Shown here: positions 1 to 9,937 of the stretch, piece by piece | Layout: each line of letters starts with the position of its first letter | Position numbering within the stretch: position 1 is the first letter of the stretch | Program-made: the position numbers and the translations under genes | Notes under the pieces: model-generated | Seen by the model: the letters and a program-made list of their open reading frames with translations, nothing else | Database searches by the model: none | Told to the model about the DNA's origin: nothing | From: Citrobacter amalonaticus | Lineage (GTDB): Bacteria > Pseudomonadota > Gammaproteobacteria > Enterobacterales > Enterobacteriaceae | Direction: 5' to 3' | Assembly: GCF_002918555.1 (NCBI RefSeq) | Contig: NZ_PQMB01000005.1 | Coordinates: 512,563-576,562, forward strand | Length of the DNA stretch: 64,000 bases

Positions 1-803
<803 letters not shown>

Positions 804-1232
804 TTAGCTATTTAATGCGGGACGTTCGCTAATGGCGATACGTTGTGGTGCAATGCTTTCTGGCTCATTACGGGTTAAATCGATGTGCAGTAAGCCATTG
901 GTGAAGGCCGCACCGGAGACTTCCATATTTTCAGCCAGGGTAAAGCTCAGGCTGAATGACTGGCTAACCAGGCCCTGATGAAGCCAGCGGCTCTCTTTTT
1001 CTGGCTGCGGCGGCGTTCCTTTCACGGTCAGACGCGTGCCTTCCAGTTGAACATCCAGATCTTCCTGACGGAAACCGGCCAGCGCGAGGGTAATGCGGTA
1101 GTGGTTGTCGTCGCTTTTTTCAATGTTATAGGGCGGGAAGGTCTGGCTTTCACCGGCGTTTTGCAGTGCGTTAGCCAGTTTGTCAAAACCGATCCATTGA
1201 CGCAGCAGCGGGGATAAATCGTAGTTACGCAT
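804..1232 (-). CDS. ibpB: Small heat-shock protein IbpB
   Basis: 142 residues, the usual IbpB length. An alpha-crystallin (HSP20) domain spans about residues 35-125, flanked by a short N-terminal arm ([19 protein letters not shown]) and a C-terminal tail containing the IAI-type motif (QRIAISER) that docks on neighbouring subunits. With IbpA it binds unfolding proteins in the cytoplasm and passes them to ClpB/DnaK. It is the second gene of the ibpAB operon, 92 bp after ibpA. Its start is preceded by AAGGAG, which is sequestered in a hairpin (see 1233-1260). Confidence 0.97.
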   Translation of the reverse strand: MRNYDLSPLLRQWIGFDKLANALQNAGESQTFPPYNIEKSDDNHYRITLALAGFRQEDLDVQLEGTRLTVKGTPPQPEKESRWLHQGLVSQSFSLSFTLAENMEVSGAAFTNGLLHIDLTRNEPESIAPQRIAISERPALNS

Positions 1233-1260
1233 AATAATCTCCTTCTAAGAAGCGAGTAAG
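1233..1260 (-). promoter_or_regulatory. ROSE-like RNA thermometer before ibpB
   Basis: In the transcript the sequence UCGCUUCUU is followed at once by AGAAGGAG and then the ibpB AUG, so the ribosome site can fold back onto the UCGCU-type anti-Shine-Dalgarno run. This is the hallmark of ROSE thermometers, and a separate ibpB thermometer is known in E. coli. Confidence 0.65.
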
Positions 1261-1300
1261 TACCTTTCGGCTCCCTGACGGCAAGCCGATTGCTTAGCAG

Positions 1301-1317
1301 GGCCGCCTGAAGCGGCC
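1301..1317 (-). other. Intercistronic hairpin between ibpA and ibpB
   Basis: GGCCGC and GCGGCC form a perfect 6-bp stem around a 5-base loop, without a T-run. It may stabilise or process the ibpA message rather than end transcription. Confidence 0.5.
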
Positions 1318-1324
1318 CACAGAA

Positions 1325-1738
1325 TTAGTTGATTTCGATGCGGCGCGGTTTGTTCGCTTCCGGAATCACGCGCTCAAGATCGATATACAGCAGACCGTTC
1401 ACCAGGTTTGCGCCACGAACATGAATGTTCTCTGCTAACTGGAACTTACGTTCAAAGTTGCGCTCCGCGATACCCTGATAAAGGTAGGTACGTTCTTTCT
1501 GGTCGTCCGCATGCGCCCCTTTCACCACCAGCAGGTTGTCCTGGGCGGTAATTTCCAGCTCACTTTCGGCAAAACCAGCAACGGCGATGGCAATACGGTA
1601 ATGGTTTTCGTCCACCAGCTCGACGTTATACGGAGGGTAGCCGCCATTACTCTGGCTCTGGTTGTTTTCCAGCAGGTTAAACAGGCGGTCAAAACCAATA
1701 GCAGAACGATACAACGGGGATAAATCAAAGTTACGCAT
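1325..1738 (-). CDS. ibpA: Small heat-shock protein IbpA
   Basis: 137 residues, the family length, beginning [20 protein letters not shown]. An HSP20 alpha-crystallin domain fills about residues 35-125 and the tail carries the IEI motif (RRIEIN). It co-assembles with IbpB on aggregating proteins. The frame is open two codons further up, but the ATG at 1738 has AGGAG at the right distance and matches the family start. It is first in the operon, driven by a heat-shock promoter and an RNA thermometer. Confidence 0.97.
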   Translation of the reverse strand: MRNFDLSPLYRSAIGFDRLFNLLENNQSQSNGGYPPYNVELVDENHYRIAIAVAGFAESELEITAQDNLLVVKGAHADDQKERTYLYQGIAERNFERKFQLAENIHVRGANLVNGLLYIDLERVIPEANKPRRIEIN

Positions 1739-1836
1739 AATCAATAGCTCCTGAAATCAGCGAGAATGTTCGACCTTCCATCGTGGACAGGTCCGGTACC
1801 CAGAACACCCATCAGGCGTGCTCTTTCTTTGTCTAC
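1739..1836 (-). promoter_or_regulatory. ibpA leader with ROSE RNA thermometer
   Basis: The ~100-nt leader ends in a hairpin at 1747-1764: CUCGCU, loop GAUUUC, then AGGAGC, which masks the ribosome site. The UYGCU-type pairing to AGGAG is the diagnostic ROSE motif known from enterobacterial ibpA. Translation should open on heating. Confidence 0.8.
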
Positions 1837-1841
1837 ATCTT

Positions 1842-1871
1842 AAAAATGGGTCTGGTTACAAACTTTTCAAG
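1842..1871 (-). promoter_or_regulatory. Sigma32 heat-shock promoter of ibpAB
   Basis: On the minus strand CTTGAAA (-35, plus positions 1865-1871) is followed by GACCCATTTTT (-10). These match the sigma32 consensus CTTGAAA / CCCATNT and the known ibpA promoter. Confidence 0.85.
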
Positions 1872-1906
1872 CGTATTGATATGACTTTTTTTTGCAGTTT
1901 GCTGTC

Positions 1907-2028
1907 TATACTCTAAATCATTCGAGTTGCGGGACAAAACGCGTCGTCGTTTTGAACAGCGCTAGCGCTGGCCCCGAAGGGGCGAGTAACGCGGCAACAC
2001 ACCAGCAACTTGAAGTATGACAAGTATA
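1907..2028. repeat. ERIC element
   Basis: This 122-bp imperfect palindrome starts TATACTC...ATTCGAGTTGC and ends GCAACTTGAAGTATGAC.AGTATA, the terminal sequences of enterobacterial repetitive intergenic consensus (ERIC/IRU) elements. The centre carries GGCCCCGAAGGGGC instead of the standard core. It lies between the divergent ibpA and yidQ genes. Confidence 0.8.
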
Positions 2029-2166
2029 TTGCATAGACTGGGTGTGATAGCACCAAACGTTAAAGTGCGATAACCGCCACAGTGCGACGTGATGATGATG
2101 TTATTTCTGGCAAGGGATCGCTATAACTCACCATGCAAACACCGATAATCAACAGATGAATGAATC

Positions 2167-2496
2167 ATGATAAGAAATGTGTTGTTAGCGCTGATGTGCT
2201 GTGGAATGGTTTTTCTGGGCGGTTGCTCCAGCATAATGTCACATACGGGGGGTAAAGAAGGAACATACCCGGGCACACGCGCCAGCGCCGCGATGATCGG
2301 TGACGATGACACCAACTGGGGTACTAAATCGCTGGCAATACTGGATATGCCATTTACCGCCGTCATGGATACGATTCTTCTGCCGTGGGATCTGTTTCGC
2401 AAAGACAGCTCGGTCAGATCCCGCGTCGAAAAGAGCGAGCAGAGCACGCAGGCAACCAATGCCATTATCCCCCCGGCAAGAATATCTGCCCCCTGA
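2167..2496 (+). CDS. yidQ: Small outer-membrane-type lipoprotein YidQ
   Basis: 109 residues with a lipoprotein signal: a hydrophobic stretch at 3-16 and a lipobox LGGC with Cys20 as the acylated residue. Residues +2/+3 are Ser-Ser, not Asp, so outer-membrane sorting is expected. It belongs to the YceK/YidQ family (DUF1375) of unknown function; conserved blocks YPGTRAS and PFTAVMDTILLPWDL are visible. The 138 bp between the ERIC element and the start may hold its promoter (a CTATAACT -10-like string near 2121). The gene ends 1 bp before the convergent yidR. Confidence 0.9.
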   Translation: MIRNVLLALMCCGMVFLGGCSSIMSHTGGKEGTYPGTRASAAMIGDDDTNWGTKSLAILDMPFTAVMDTILLPWDLFRKDSSVRSRVEKSEQSTQATNAIIPPARISAP

Positions 2497-2497
2497 T

Positions 2498-3724
2498 TTA
2501 ACGCCCGGTTTTCGTCATCCAAAGCTGACGGAAACCCGCCACGTCTTCCATCCACGCGACCCACTGACCGTCCGGCGAAAAGACGACGGCATCAGCAGAA
2601 GGTGGGTTACCGTGATCCTGCGTTAAGAACGCAATCGCCCCTGTCCGGGCATTACAGCAGGCAATACGATTTTCCAGAACAAAACCCAGCCAGTCGCCTG
2701 ATGGATGCCAGTTAAATGCCGACTGGATATCGGTCGCGTTATGCGTAAGCTGGCGTGGTTCACCGCCAGCGAGAGAGAGAAGCCAAAGCTGAACGACGCC
2801 GTGGTCATCACGCATCAGAAACGCAATCTCTGACGCCTGAGGATTGACGCGCACCCAGTGACGTGGCACGTTCACCACCCCCGGAAATGCGCGGTGATGG
2901 GTAAAGGTCATACGGCGCTGAATCACCCCGCGCGGAGGCGCAGGCAGCGTTAATTCGGTTCCTGCCAGCGGCGCATCCCCGGATTGCTTCCAGCCCTTTT
3001 CATCCTGCGGTAAATCAACCAAAAACAGCTCCGGCACCTTCTCACCGTTTACCGACAGAGTGTCGCCAATAAACGCCAGCGCGCGGTCTCCCACCCATCC
3101 CTCTTCATAGGCGCGGTTAATCTCATTGCTGCCTGGCCGTGGTGTGGACGTCGTCTGGCTCACCAGCACACACCAGCGACTACCGCTGTACTCACGCGGA
3201 TGCTGAACGGATACCGTCACCGGGCCATAGGGCGTTGCTACGCCAACGTTACGCAAATCCAGCGCCGGATCATACTCGTGCAGAACATGGTCGTTATAGG
3301 TAAAACTGACGAACTCCCCGTTCGGACTGAAGACATGCACGTGGCTGCCGCCGCGCAGCGCGCCTGGCGTATACGGCGCAGTGATATCCATCGCGTCCAG
3401 ACTGGTGATACCTTCCCTGTCAGCAATCACCCCGCGACGATGATGAAAATCGTAATGCCAGCTGTCATCCGGATTTTCAGGCCCATGAATAAACACATAT
3501 TTTTCGGACTTCGGATGAACGGTCACCACGCCAACGTGCGCCCCCTGCGTCGCACGCCAGATAACCTCCACCTCGCCGCTATGAACGTTAACCCGTTCGA
3601 TAGTCTCACCGGTAAACGATGCGCCGGAAGGACGAACATCAAAAACCAGCCACTGGCTGTCAGGCGTCCAGGTGTTGGTATTGGTAAGCTGATGATTACG
3701 CGGCGTAAAGGTGATTTGCTTCAT
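2498..3724 (-). CDS. yidR: TolB-like beta-propeller protein YidR
   Basis: 408 residues from the ATG at 3724 (MKQITFTPRNH). An in-frame TTG at 3745 would add seven residues (415); neither start has a strong ribosome site, so the choice is open. The sequence shows WD40/PD40-like blades, for example WHPSGDWLGF and FSPDGQWVAW near the C-terminus and FSPNGEFVSF near residue 140, as in the TolB propeller. There is no signal peptide, so it should be cytoplasmic. The function is unknown. It stands alone between convergent yidQ and divergent yidS. Confidence 0.88.
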   Translation of the reverse strand: MKQITFTPRNHQLTNTNTWTPDSQWLVFDVRPSGASFTGETIERVNVHSGEVEVIWRATQGAHVGVVTVHPKSEKYVFIHGPENPDDSWHYDFHHRRGVIADREGITSLDAMDITAPYTPGALRGGSHVHVFSPNGEFVSFTYNDHVLHEYDPALDLRNVGVATPYGPVTVSVQHPREYSGSRWCVLVSQTTSTPRPGSNEINRAYEEGWVGDRALAFIGDTLSVNGEKVPELFLVDLPQDEKGWKQSGDAPLAGTELTLPAPPRGVIQRRMTFTHHRAFPGVVNVPRHWVRVNPQASEIAFLMRDDHGVVQLWLLSLAGGEPRQLTHNATDIQSAFNWHPSGDWLGFVLENRIACCNARTGAIAFLTQDHGNPPSADAVVFSPDGQWVAWMEDVAGFRQLWMTKTGR

Positions 3725-3822
3725 GGGATACCCGATCCGAGACAATTTCAGCCATCATACTTCACAAGGACTTCACTTTCAGGCTTTAGCGTATCGTCAT
3801 CTCAATTATTGCAGGCAGAAAG

Positions 3823-4929
3823 ATGGAACATTTTGACGTGGCGATTATCGGCTTAGGTCCTGCCGGGGCGGCGCTGGCACGGCAATTAAGCGGGAAGATG
3901 CGCGTGATCGCCCTGGATAAAAAGCATCAGTGTGGAAACGACGGCTTCACCAAGCCCTGTGGAGGTTTACTGGCGCCGGACGCTCAGCGTTCGTTTATTC
4001 GCGACGGGATTACGCTCCCTGTCGAGGTTATCGCCAACCCGCAGATTTTCAGCGTCAAAACGGTGGATGTCGAAGCATCACTGATGCGTAACTACCAGCG
4101 CAGCTACATCAATATCAATCGTCATGCGTTTGATTTATGGATGAAATCGCTCATCCCTGAGGACGTGCAGGTTTACCACGACAGCCTGTGCCGAAAAGTC
4201 TGGCGCGAGGAGGATAAATGGCATGTTATCTTCCGCGCTGACGGTTGGGAGCAGCAGATTACCGCCCGCTATCTGGTGGGTGCCGACGGCGCTAATTCAC
4301 TGGTGCGCCGTTATCTCTATCCACAGCATCAGATCCGCAAATATGTCGCCATCCAGCAGTGGTTCGCGGAAAAACATGCCGTCCCGTTTTACTCATGTAT
4401 TTTTGATAATGCCGTAACAGACTGCTACTCCTGGAGTATCAGCAAAGATGGTTATTTTATCTTTGGCGGGGCTTATCCGATGAAAGACGGTCAGGCGCGT
4501 TTTGACGCACTGAAAGCGAAGATGGAGGCCTTTCATTTCCAGTTCGCCCAGCCGGTGAAAAGCGAGAAATGTACGGTGCTGTTTCCTTCACGCTGGAAGG
4601 ATTTCGTTTGCGGTGAAGAGAATGCGTTTTTGATCGGCGAAGCGGCAGGTTTTATCAGCGCCAGCTCACTGGAAGGCATTAGCTACGCGCTCGACAGCGC
4701 AGCGCTCCTCAAATCCGTGTTAATTCAGGGCGCAGAGAACAAAAATAGTGCTTACCAGAAAGCCTCCCGCAAACTGCGTATCAAACTCTACGGTAAGATT
4801 ATCAAGAGCCGGATATTAACGTCGGCCTTTACCCGGAAATGGATCATGCAAAGCGGCGTGGCGCATATTCCGCTCAGTCAGGACAGGCAGTCCGCCGCAA
4901 CGGCTGGCGGACTGGCAAGTGAAAATTAA
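3823..4929 (+). CDS. yidS: FAD-dependent oxidoreductase YidS
   Basis: 368 residues. The N-terminus [20 protein letters not shown] is a dinucleotide-binding Rossmann fold with GxGxxG at about 10-15. A second FAD motif, [11 protein letters not shown], lies near residue 270, giving the architecture of geranylgeranyl-reductase-like flavoproteins. The substrate is unknown. Its stop overlaps the stop of convergent dgoT by three bases. It is transcribed divergently from yidR across about 100 bp. Confidence 0.88.
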   Translation: MEHFDVAIIGLGPAGAALARQLSGKMRVIALDKKHQCGNDGFTKPCGGLLAPDAQRSFIRDGITLPVEVIANPQIFSVKTVDVEASLMRNYQRSYININRHAFDLWMKSLIPEDVQVYHDSLCRKVWREEDKWHVIFRADGWEQQITARYLVGADGANSLVRRYLYPQHQIRKYVAIQQWFAEKHAVPFYSCIFDNAVTDCYSWSISKDGYFIFGGAYPMKDGQARFDALKAKMEAFHFQFAQPVKSEKCTVLFPSRWKDFVCGEENAFLIGEAAGFISASSLEGISYALDSAALLKSVLIQGAENKNSAYQKASRKLRIKLYGKIIKSRILTSAFTRKWIMQSGVAHIPLSQDRQSAATAGGLASEN

Positions 4930-6218
4930 CCCACGCGTTCGACTTCACCAACGAGCAGAATGTAAGAGAGCGCACCTGTCAGGGCAACGGCGGAGATATA
5001 GACCAGCGCAGGGCCAAAACCATAATCCTGCGCCAGGTAACCAATCACCAGCGGTACCGTGATACCGCCTAATCCACCGACAAAGTTAAACATTCCGCCG
5101 GTCAGCCCGATCAGACGCATCGGAGCGAGGGACGAAACCAGCGACCAGGTGATGGAAGCAAAACCGTTGCCAAAGAAGGCAAGCGCCATCAGGGTCATGA
5201 TCCACACCGGATCGTTGGTATAGTTCGCCCCCATGATGCAGGTGGAAATCAGCAAACCACAGATAATCGGCGTTTTGCGCGCCACCCCCAGGGAGAAGCC
5301 TTTTTTCACTAGCTTATCCGCCAACCAGCCGGAGAGCAGCACGCCAAAGAAAGCTGCCAGGAAAGGCACCGTGGTCATAAAACCCGCTTTCAGCGCAGCG
5401 ATGCCTTTCTCCTGAGTTAAATAGTTTGGGAACCAGGTCAGGAAGAACCATAACGTAGACGTTACCGCAAACTGCCCCAGGTAAACCCCCACCAGCTTAC
5501 GATGGAATACCAGTTTCCAGTCAGCCTTAGTCAGCGGTTGACGCGCCTCTTTCCGGATAGGCGCATCACCATCCACCAGACCACCGCCATCGCGAATATA
5601 GTCCAGCTCAGCTTTAGTGATATTTTTGGTCAGCCGCGGCGGCTGATACACCCTGAACCAGATTAACGACCAGATAATCCCGATTCCCCCGGTCACGATA
5701 AACACCCAGTGCCAGCTCAGCAATTCCTGGATCCAGATGAGCAGCGGCGTCAAAAACGCCAGGCCAACAAACTGCCCGGAGGTATAGAAACCCACGGCAG
5801 AGGCGCGTTCATGTTCCGGGAACCAGCTGGTTACCATCCGGTTATTGGTCGGAAAGGCCGGAGCTTCAAATATCCCGGTGATGGCGCGCAGGCCAATCAG
5901 CGAGAATAATCCGCTGGCAAACCCCTGGAATAGCGTCGCCACAGACCAGCCCAAAATGGCAATAAAGTAGGTCAGTCTCGATCCCACCCGGTCAAGGAAC
6001 CAGCCGCCGGGGATTTGGCATAATGTATAGAGCCAGGCGAAAGCAGAGAAGACATACCCCATTTCTGCTTTAGTGATACCAAATTCTTCCTGAATATGCG
6101 CCGATGCCACGGCAAGGTTCGCACGGTCAACGTAACAAATAACCACGGTAATAAAGATCATAATAAGCGTCAGATAACGGCGACGCCCGGGTTTTGCAGT
6201 AGTAACAGAAATATCCAT
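4926..6218 (-). CDS. dgoT: D-galactonate:H+ symporter DgoT
   Basis: 430 residues from the ATG at 6218 ([16 protein letters not shown]), which has GGAGA nine bases upstream and matches the family start; the frame is open 15 codons further up. Twelve hydrophobic helices and the motif FLDRVGSR after helix 2 place it in the anion:cation symporter branch of the major facilitator superfamily. It imports galactonate across the inner membrane. It is the last gene of the dgo operon, after a 162-bp gap that may carry a decayed repeat. Confidence 0.95.
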   Translation of the reverse strand: MDISVTTAKPGRRRYLTLIMIFITVVICYVDRANLAVASAHIQEEFGITKAEMGYVFSAFAWLYTLCQIPGGWFLDRVGSRLTYFIAILGWSVATLFQGFASGLFSLIGLRAITGIFEAPAFPTNNRMVTSWFPEHERASAVGFYTSGQFVGLAFLTPLLIWIQELLSWHWVFIVTGGIGIIWSLIWFRVYQPPRLTKNITKAELDYIRDGGGLVDGDAPIRKEARQPLTKADWKLVFHRKLVGVYLGQFAVTSTLWFFLTWFPNYLTQEKGIAALKAGFMTTVPFLAAFFGVLLSGWLADKLVKKGFSLGVARKTPIICGLLISTCIMGANYTNDPVWIMTLMALAFFGNGFASITWSLVSSLAPMRLIGLTGGMFNFVGGLGGITVPLVIGYLAQDYGFGPALVYISAVALTGALSYILLVGEVERVG

Positions 6219-6330
6219 CGCAATCTGTCTCCAGATTTTGGGCATAGCGAGGCCGCTCACCATGCCCGTTAATTTACAGAGGGTGTATTTGATTTTTTTT
6301 AATTAAAAACGTAACTCAAATGCGCTAAAT

Positions 6331-6378
6331 AATTCGAGCCGAGGTAAGCAAGCGCAGCCAGCGCGAAGTATGACGCGC
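6331..6378. repeat. Possible ERIC remnant between dgoD and dgoT
   Basis: AAATAATTCGAG near the left and GCGAAGTATGACG near the right resemble the two ERIC ends, but the centre is only about 25 bp. This would be an internally deleted copy; chance similarity is possible. Confidence 0.35.
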
Positions 6379-6380
6379 AT

Positions 6381-7529
6381 TTACCACTCGGCTACTGAGC
6401 CATCTTCATGTCGCCATAATGGATTACGCCAGTCCGGCGCGTTTTTACTGAGTTCGATGACTTTGGCTTCGTTAATATCCACACCAAGACCCGGCTTCAT
6501 TAACGGTTTAAAGAAGCCGCCTTCCATATTGAAATCTTCTTTGTTATTCACAAAGTCGAGCAGCTCTGCGCCTTTATTATAATGAATGCCCATACTCTGC
6601 TCCTGGAACACCGCATTACGCGAGACAAAGTCGACGTGCAGACAGGCGGCCAGCGCGACCGGGCCTAACGGACAGTGCGGCGCCAGCGCCACATCATAAG
6701 CTTCCGCCATCCCGGCAATTTTGTAGCATTCGGTAATGCCGCCCGCATGCGACAGATCCGGTTGCAGAATCGCCAGCCCACCCGCTTCCAGTACACGCTT
6801 AAACTCAAAACGCGAGAACATGCGCTCTCCAGCGGCGATTGGAATATGCGTTTGCGCCGCCAGCTTTGGATAATATTCCGCCTGTTCAGCCAGCACCGGT
6901 TCCTCAATAAACAGTGGACGGTATTGCTCCAGCTCTTTAATTAACACTTTCGCCATGGGTGCGCTGACGCGTCCATGAAAGTCGAGACCAAATTCAATTT
7001 TGTGACCAAAGGCTTCACGGATTTGTGCCACAGTATTAACCGCCGCATCCACCGCACGTGCGTTGTCAATCAATCCCATCTCTTCACAGCCGTTCAGCTT
7101 GAAGGTGTCAAAACCGATGCCGCGCAGCTTTTTAATCCCGTCGATCACTTCTGCCGGACGGTCGCCGCCCACCCAGCTATAGGCTTTGATTTTGTCCCGC
7201 ACCAGACCGCCCATCAGCTGCCAGACCGGCGCGTTCAGCACTTTACCTTTAATATCCCATAACGCCTGGTCGATACCCGCGATAGCGCTCATCAGGATCG
7301 GCCCACCACGATAGAAACCGGCACGGTACATTACCTGCCACAAATCGTTGATACGTGCCGGATCCTGACCAACCAGGTAGTCGCCAAGCTCATGCACCGC
7401 CGCTTCAACGGTGCGCGCGCGCCCCTCAATGACGGGTTCCCCCCATCCCACCACACCTTCATCAGTTTCAATTTTCAAAAACATCCAGCGCGGGGGTAAA
7501 CGGTATGTGGTGATATTGGTTATTTTCAT
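6381..7529 (-). CDS. dgoD: D-galactonate dehydratase DgoD
   Basis: 382 residues, the family length. It dehydrates D-galactonate to 2-keto-3-deoxygalactonate. It has the enolase-superfamily plan: a capping domain to about residue 110, then a TIM barrel. The magnesium ligands Asp183, Glu209 and Glu235 and the acid/base histidines His185 and His285 are all present (LDFHGR, IEEP, GERM, APHCP). The start overlaps the dgoA stop in ATGA, so the two are translationally coupled. Confidence 0.97.
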   Translation of the reverse strand: MKITNITTYRLPPRWMFLKIETDEGVVGWGEPVIEGRARTVEAAVHELGDYLVGQDPARINDLWQVMYRAGFYRGGPILMSAIAGIDQALWDIKGKVLNAPVWQLMGGLVRDKIKAYSWVGGDRPAEVIDGIKKLRGIGFDTFKLNGCEEMGLIDNARAVDAAVNTVAQIREAFGHKIEFGLDFHGRVSAPMAKVLIKELEQYRPLFIEEPVLAEQAEYYPKLAAQTHIPIAAGERMFSRFEFKRVLEAGGLAILQPDLSHAGGITECYKIAGMAEAYDVALAPHCPLGPVALAACLHVDFVSRNAVFQEQSMGIHYNKGAELLDFVNNKEDFNMEGGFFKPLMKPGLGVDINEAKVIELSKNAPDWRNPLWRHEDGSVAEW

Positions 7530-8143
7530 TTCACAGCCTCTCTGTACGCTTTAACAAATGCCATAGCCTGCTGTGCGGTACGCTCAACGGATTGTCCGGC
7601 ACGATAGAGATCGCTGCCCAACCCGGCACCTGCACAACCTGCCTTAATCCATTGAGCCAGGTTCCCCGGCGTTACGCCGCCAACGGCAAAAACAGGTACC
7701 TCAGATGGCAGCACCGCTTTCAGCGCTTTGATATAGTCCGGACCAAACGCCGAAGAAGGGAAGATTTTCAGCGCCTGTGCCCCCGCCTCCAGTGCGGTAA
7801 ACGCCTCTGTCGCTGTGGCGCAACCGGGACAAACGGTCATGCCATAACCTGCCGCCCGGCGAATGACCTCGGGCTGAATATTGGGCGTGACGATAAGTTT
7901 GCAGCCCATTTGCGCAAGCCGGTCCACCTGCTCAGGTTTGAGTACCGTACCGGCACCGATCAGCGCCTTTTCGCCATACGCATCCACAATAGCCGGAATA
8001 CTCTTCTCCCATTGCGGAGAGTTAAGAGGGATCTCAACGGCATCAAAGCCTGCATCAATAACCGCACCAACGTGTGCCAGCGCGACATCGGGCGTTACGC
8101 CACGTAATATCGCAATAAGCGGGAGATTAGTTTGCCACTGCAT
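7526..8143 (-). CDS. dgoA: 2-dehydro-3-deoxy-6-phosphogalactonate aldolase DgoA
   Basis: 205 residues. It cleaves KDPGal to pyruvate and glyceraldehyde 3-phosphate. The class I aldolase Schiff-base lysine is Lys126 in ALKIFPSS; Glu37 in VEIPL and Arg14 in AILRG are the usual active-site partners. It is a KDPG-aldolase-type TIM barrel in the cytoplasm. It overlaps dgoK upstream by 17 bp and dgoD downstream by 4 bp. Confidence 0.97.
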   Translation of the reverse strand: MQWQTNLPLIAILRGVTPDVALAHVGAVIDAGFDAVEIPLNSPQWEKSIPAIVDAYGEKALIGAGTVLKPEQVDRLAQMGCKLIVTPNIQPEVIRRAAGYGMTVCPGCATATEAFTALEAGAQALKIFPSSAFGPDYIKALKAVLPSEVPVFAVGGVTPGNLAQWIKAGCAGAGLGSDLYRAGQSVERTAQQAMAFVKAYREAVK

Positions 8144-9005
8144 GAGCGATGCTCCTTATACCTGCCTGAAATGCCGTATCACCGGAAACTGCGGATACTT
8201 CACGCCCAATGGCGTGGAAGGCCTGTTGATAACGCGAGGTTAGCCCCGTCCCGGCGACGAGAGTAATGGCCTGCTGCTGCGTGAATTGTTCTGTCATGCA
8301 GGCAACTTCGGCGCCAATCAGCAGGCCAGAAAGGAACTCGCTGACCTGCTCGCGGGCAAGTGTTCCCAGCACGTGCGAGGCGCGAACCTCAAAGAGTTGC
8401 GGCAGAACGGCAGGCGAAGCGAGGCCGCGCTCAAGCCCGGCGGTAAACGCCCCGGGGGAGGTTTCCTGCTCTGGTAAACCAGCCCCCACCAGCGAATGCG
8501 TCAGCAGCAAGTGATGCAATTCACCGGTCATCACGGTGCGAAAATCGTGGATTTGCTCAGCATCGGCCTGCACCCACTTGCAGTGCGTACCCGGCATCAC
8601 GTAGACGGAAGAGGGGGAAAGCGTACGTGCGCCAAGCAACTGCGTCTCTTCGCCCCGCATGACATTGTGGTTATCCTCGCGGGAGACGCAAAGTCCAGGA
8701 ATGATCCAGATATTGTCGCCAACGGCAGTTAACTGCTCGCCAATGGCTGAGAAATGGGCGGGAACCGACAGATAGGGGGCTACTTTCCAGCCCACGTTGC
8801 TGCCAACCATTCCCGCCATCACCACGGGGGTAGCGCTGTCGCGCCAGTTTTGTGTGACTTCTGCTAACACCGCTTCAGGAGATTTACCATGCAGACGCGT
8901 CACGCCTGCCTCTGATTGCCTGCTCTCCAGGCATTTGTCGCCCTGATAAAGCCAGGCGCGCAAATTAGTCGATCCCCAGTCAATTACGATGTAGCGAGCT
9001 GTCAT
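8127..9005 (-). CDS. dgoK: 2-dehydro-3-deoxygalactonokinase DgoK
   Basis: 292 residues, the E. coli length. It phosphorylates KDGal with ATP to KDPGal, between DgoD and DgoA in the pathway. The start YIVIDWGSTNLRAWL is a phosphate-1 loop of the ASKHA (sugar kinase/actin) fold, and VAGTGLTSRYQQAF near residue 250 is the adenosine loop. It overlaps dgoR upstream by 4 bp and dgoA downstream by 17 bp, so the operon is tightly coupled. Confidence 0.95.
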   Translation of the reverse strand: MTARYIVIDWGSTNLRAWLYQGDKCLESRQSEAGVTRLHGKSPEAVLAEVTQNWRDSATPVVMAGMVGSNVGWKVAPYLSVPAHFSAIGEQLTAVGDNIWIIPGLCVSREDNHNVMRGEETQLLGARTLSPSSVYVMPGTHCKWVQADAEQIHDFRTVMTGELHHLLLTHSLVGAGLPEQETSPGAFTAGLERGLASPAVLPQLFEVRASHVLGTLAREQVSEFLSGLLIGAEVACMTEQFTQQQAITLVAGTGLTSRYQQAFHAIGREVSAVSGDTAFQAGIRSIAHAVAN

Positions 9006-9691
9006 GTGATTTCCTTAAGCCTTCGTGTTGAGCTGGCGATCATGGTGAGCGCCGCCTGCTCTGCCGCGTCGCTATCCTGATGCCGTATAGCATCAAACAG
9101 CGCTTTATGTTCCTGGAGCGTTTTAGGCATATTGCCCTCATCCCCCATCCAGGTTTGTTCAAATACCGCTCTTTGTAGTGAGGTAATCGCCACGTTAAGC
9201 TGTTGTAAAACCGGGTTATGTACCGACTGCAACACCGCTTCGTGATAGCGAATATCCGCTTCGTTAAAGGCATCCCGATTCTGGTTGTTGGCGATCATGT
9301 CGTTGAGCGCTGACTCAATTTCAGCCAGATCGCCAGATGTCGCCCGTTCCGCCGCCCAGCGCGCGATAGCGGGTTCCACCAGATTTCGTACTTCACTCAT
9401 CGCGCTAATAAGGCGTGGGTCATAGTCGTTTTCCAACACCCATTGCAACACCTCGGTATCGAGGTAGTTCCACTGGTTTCGTGGTGCGACAAACGCCCCG
9501 CGATAGCGCTTCATGTCGATTAATCGCTTCGCCATCAGCGAGCGAAACACTTCACGAATAATGTTGCGCGAGGTTTCAAACTCTTCGCATAGATCGGCTT
9601 CCGCAGGCAGTGCCGAACCCGGTACGTATTTGCCGCTGACAATCTGCTTGCCCAGCGTGATGAGGATGCGGTCGGTTTTGTTGAGAGTCAT
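9002..9691 (-). CDS. dgoR: GntR/FadR-type repressor DgoR
   Basis: 229 residues. The N-terminal winged helix-turn-helix (about 10-75, with LPAEADLCEEFETSRNIIREVFRSL as the GntR helix-turn-helix region) is followed by an all-helical FCD effector domain (about 95-220) with the metal-binding histidine environment in DIRYHEAVL. In E. coli DgoR represses dgo and responds to D-galactonate. It is the first gene of its own operon, so autoregulation through the palindromes upstream is expected. Confidence 0.95.
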   Translation of the reverse strand: MTLNKTDRILITLGKQIVSGKYVPGSALPAEADLCEEFETSRNIIREVFRSLMAKRLIDMKRYRGAFVAPRNQWNYLDTEVLQWVLENDYDPRLISAMSEVRNLVEPAIARWAAERATSGDLAEIESALNDMIANNQNRDAFNEADIRYHEAVLQSVHNPVLQQLNVAITSLQRAVFEQTWMGDEGNMPKTLQEHKALFDAIRHQDSDAAEQAALTMIASSTRRLKEIT

Positions 9692-9756
9692 GGAGAGTCC
9701 TTGTGCTCTGTATGTACTTCTCTACTTTACCGTCACTGCTGAAATTTACCTCAATT

Positions 9757-9767
9757 TTGTAGTACTA
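9757..9767. promoter_or_regulatory. Third DgoR-like operator half, near the dgo start of transcription
   Basis: TTGTAGTACTA repeats the core of the large palindrome at 9801-9830 and lies at the predicted transcription start of the dgo promoter. Confidence 0.55.
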
Positions 9768-9772
9768 ACGTG

Positions 9773-9800
9773 AGGTTATTCATCGTCTCCGTTTGTCCAA
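9773..9800 (-). promoter_or_regulatory. Predicted dgo operon promoter
   Basis: On the minus strand TTGGAC (plus 9795-9800) and TAACCT (plus 9773-9778) are 16 bp apart, between the two DgoR-like operators. A CRP-like sequence, TGTGATCTAAATTGTA, sits about 70 bp upstream of the predicted start. Confidence 0.5.
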
Positions 9801-9830
9801 TGTAGTACAACATAATAATGTTGTACTACA
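9801..9830. promoter_or_regulatory. Large DgoR operator palindrome
   Basis: This is a perfect 30-bp inverted repeat: arm TGTAGTACAACAT, spacer AATA, then the complementary arm. Each arm contains the GTAGTAC-type core expected for a FadR-family dimer, so it can hold two dimers. It lies directly upstream of the predicted -35. Confidence 0.75.
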
Positions 9831-9891
9831 ATTTAGATCACAAAAACGGCAATCGGTAAAATAAATGTTATCCGGAGCGGGCCGGAGGCAT

Positions 9892-9915
9892 AAAAAAACC
9901 CGCGATAAACGCGGG
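9892..9915 (-). terminator. Terminator of yidA
   Basis: On the minus strand CCCGCG-TTTAT-CGCGGG is followed by seven T, 22 bp after the yidA stop. Confidence 0.85.
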
Positions 9916-9937
9916 CTCCGGGACAAACGGGAAAGCT

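Noticed and set aside
2121..2564. Open frame on the minus strand over yidQ
   Set aside because: It spans yidQ, a clear lipoprotein gene, and runs into yidR; no homology recognised.
9775..9835. FadR (fatty acid) operator
   Set aside because: The GTAGTAC palindromes sit in front of dgoR, a FadR-type gene itself; local autoregulation is the simpler reading.
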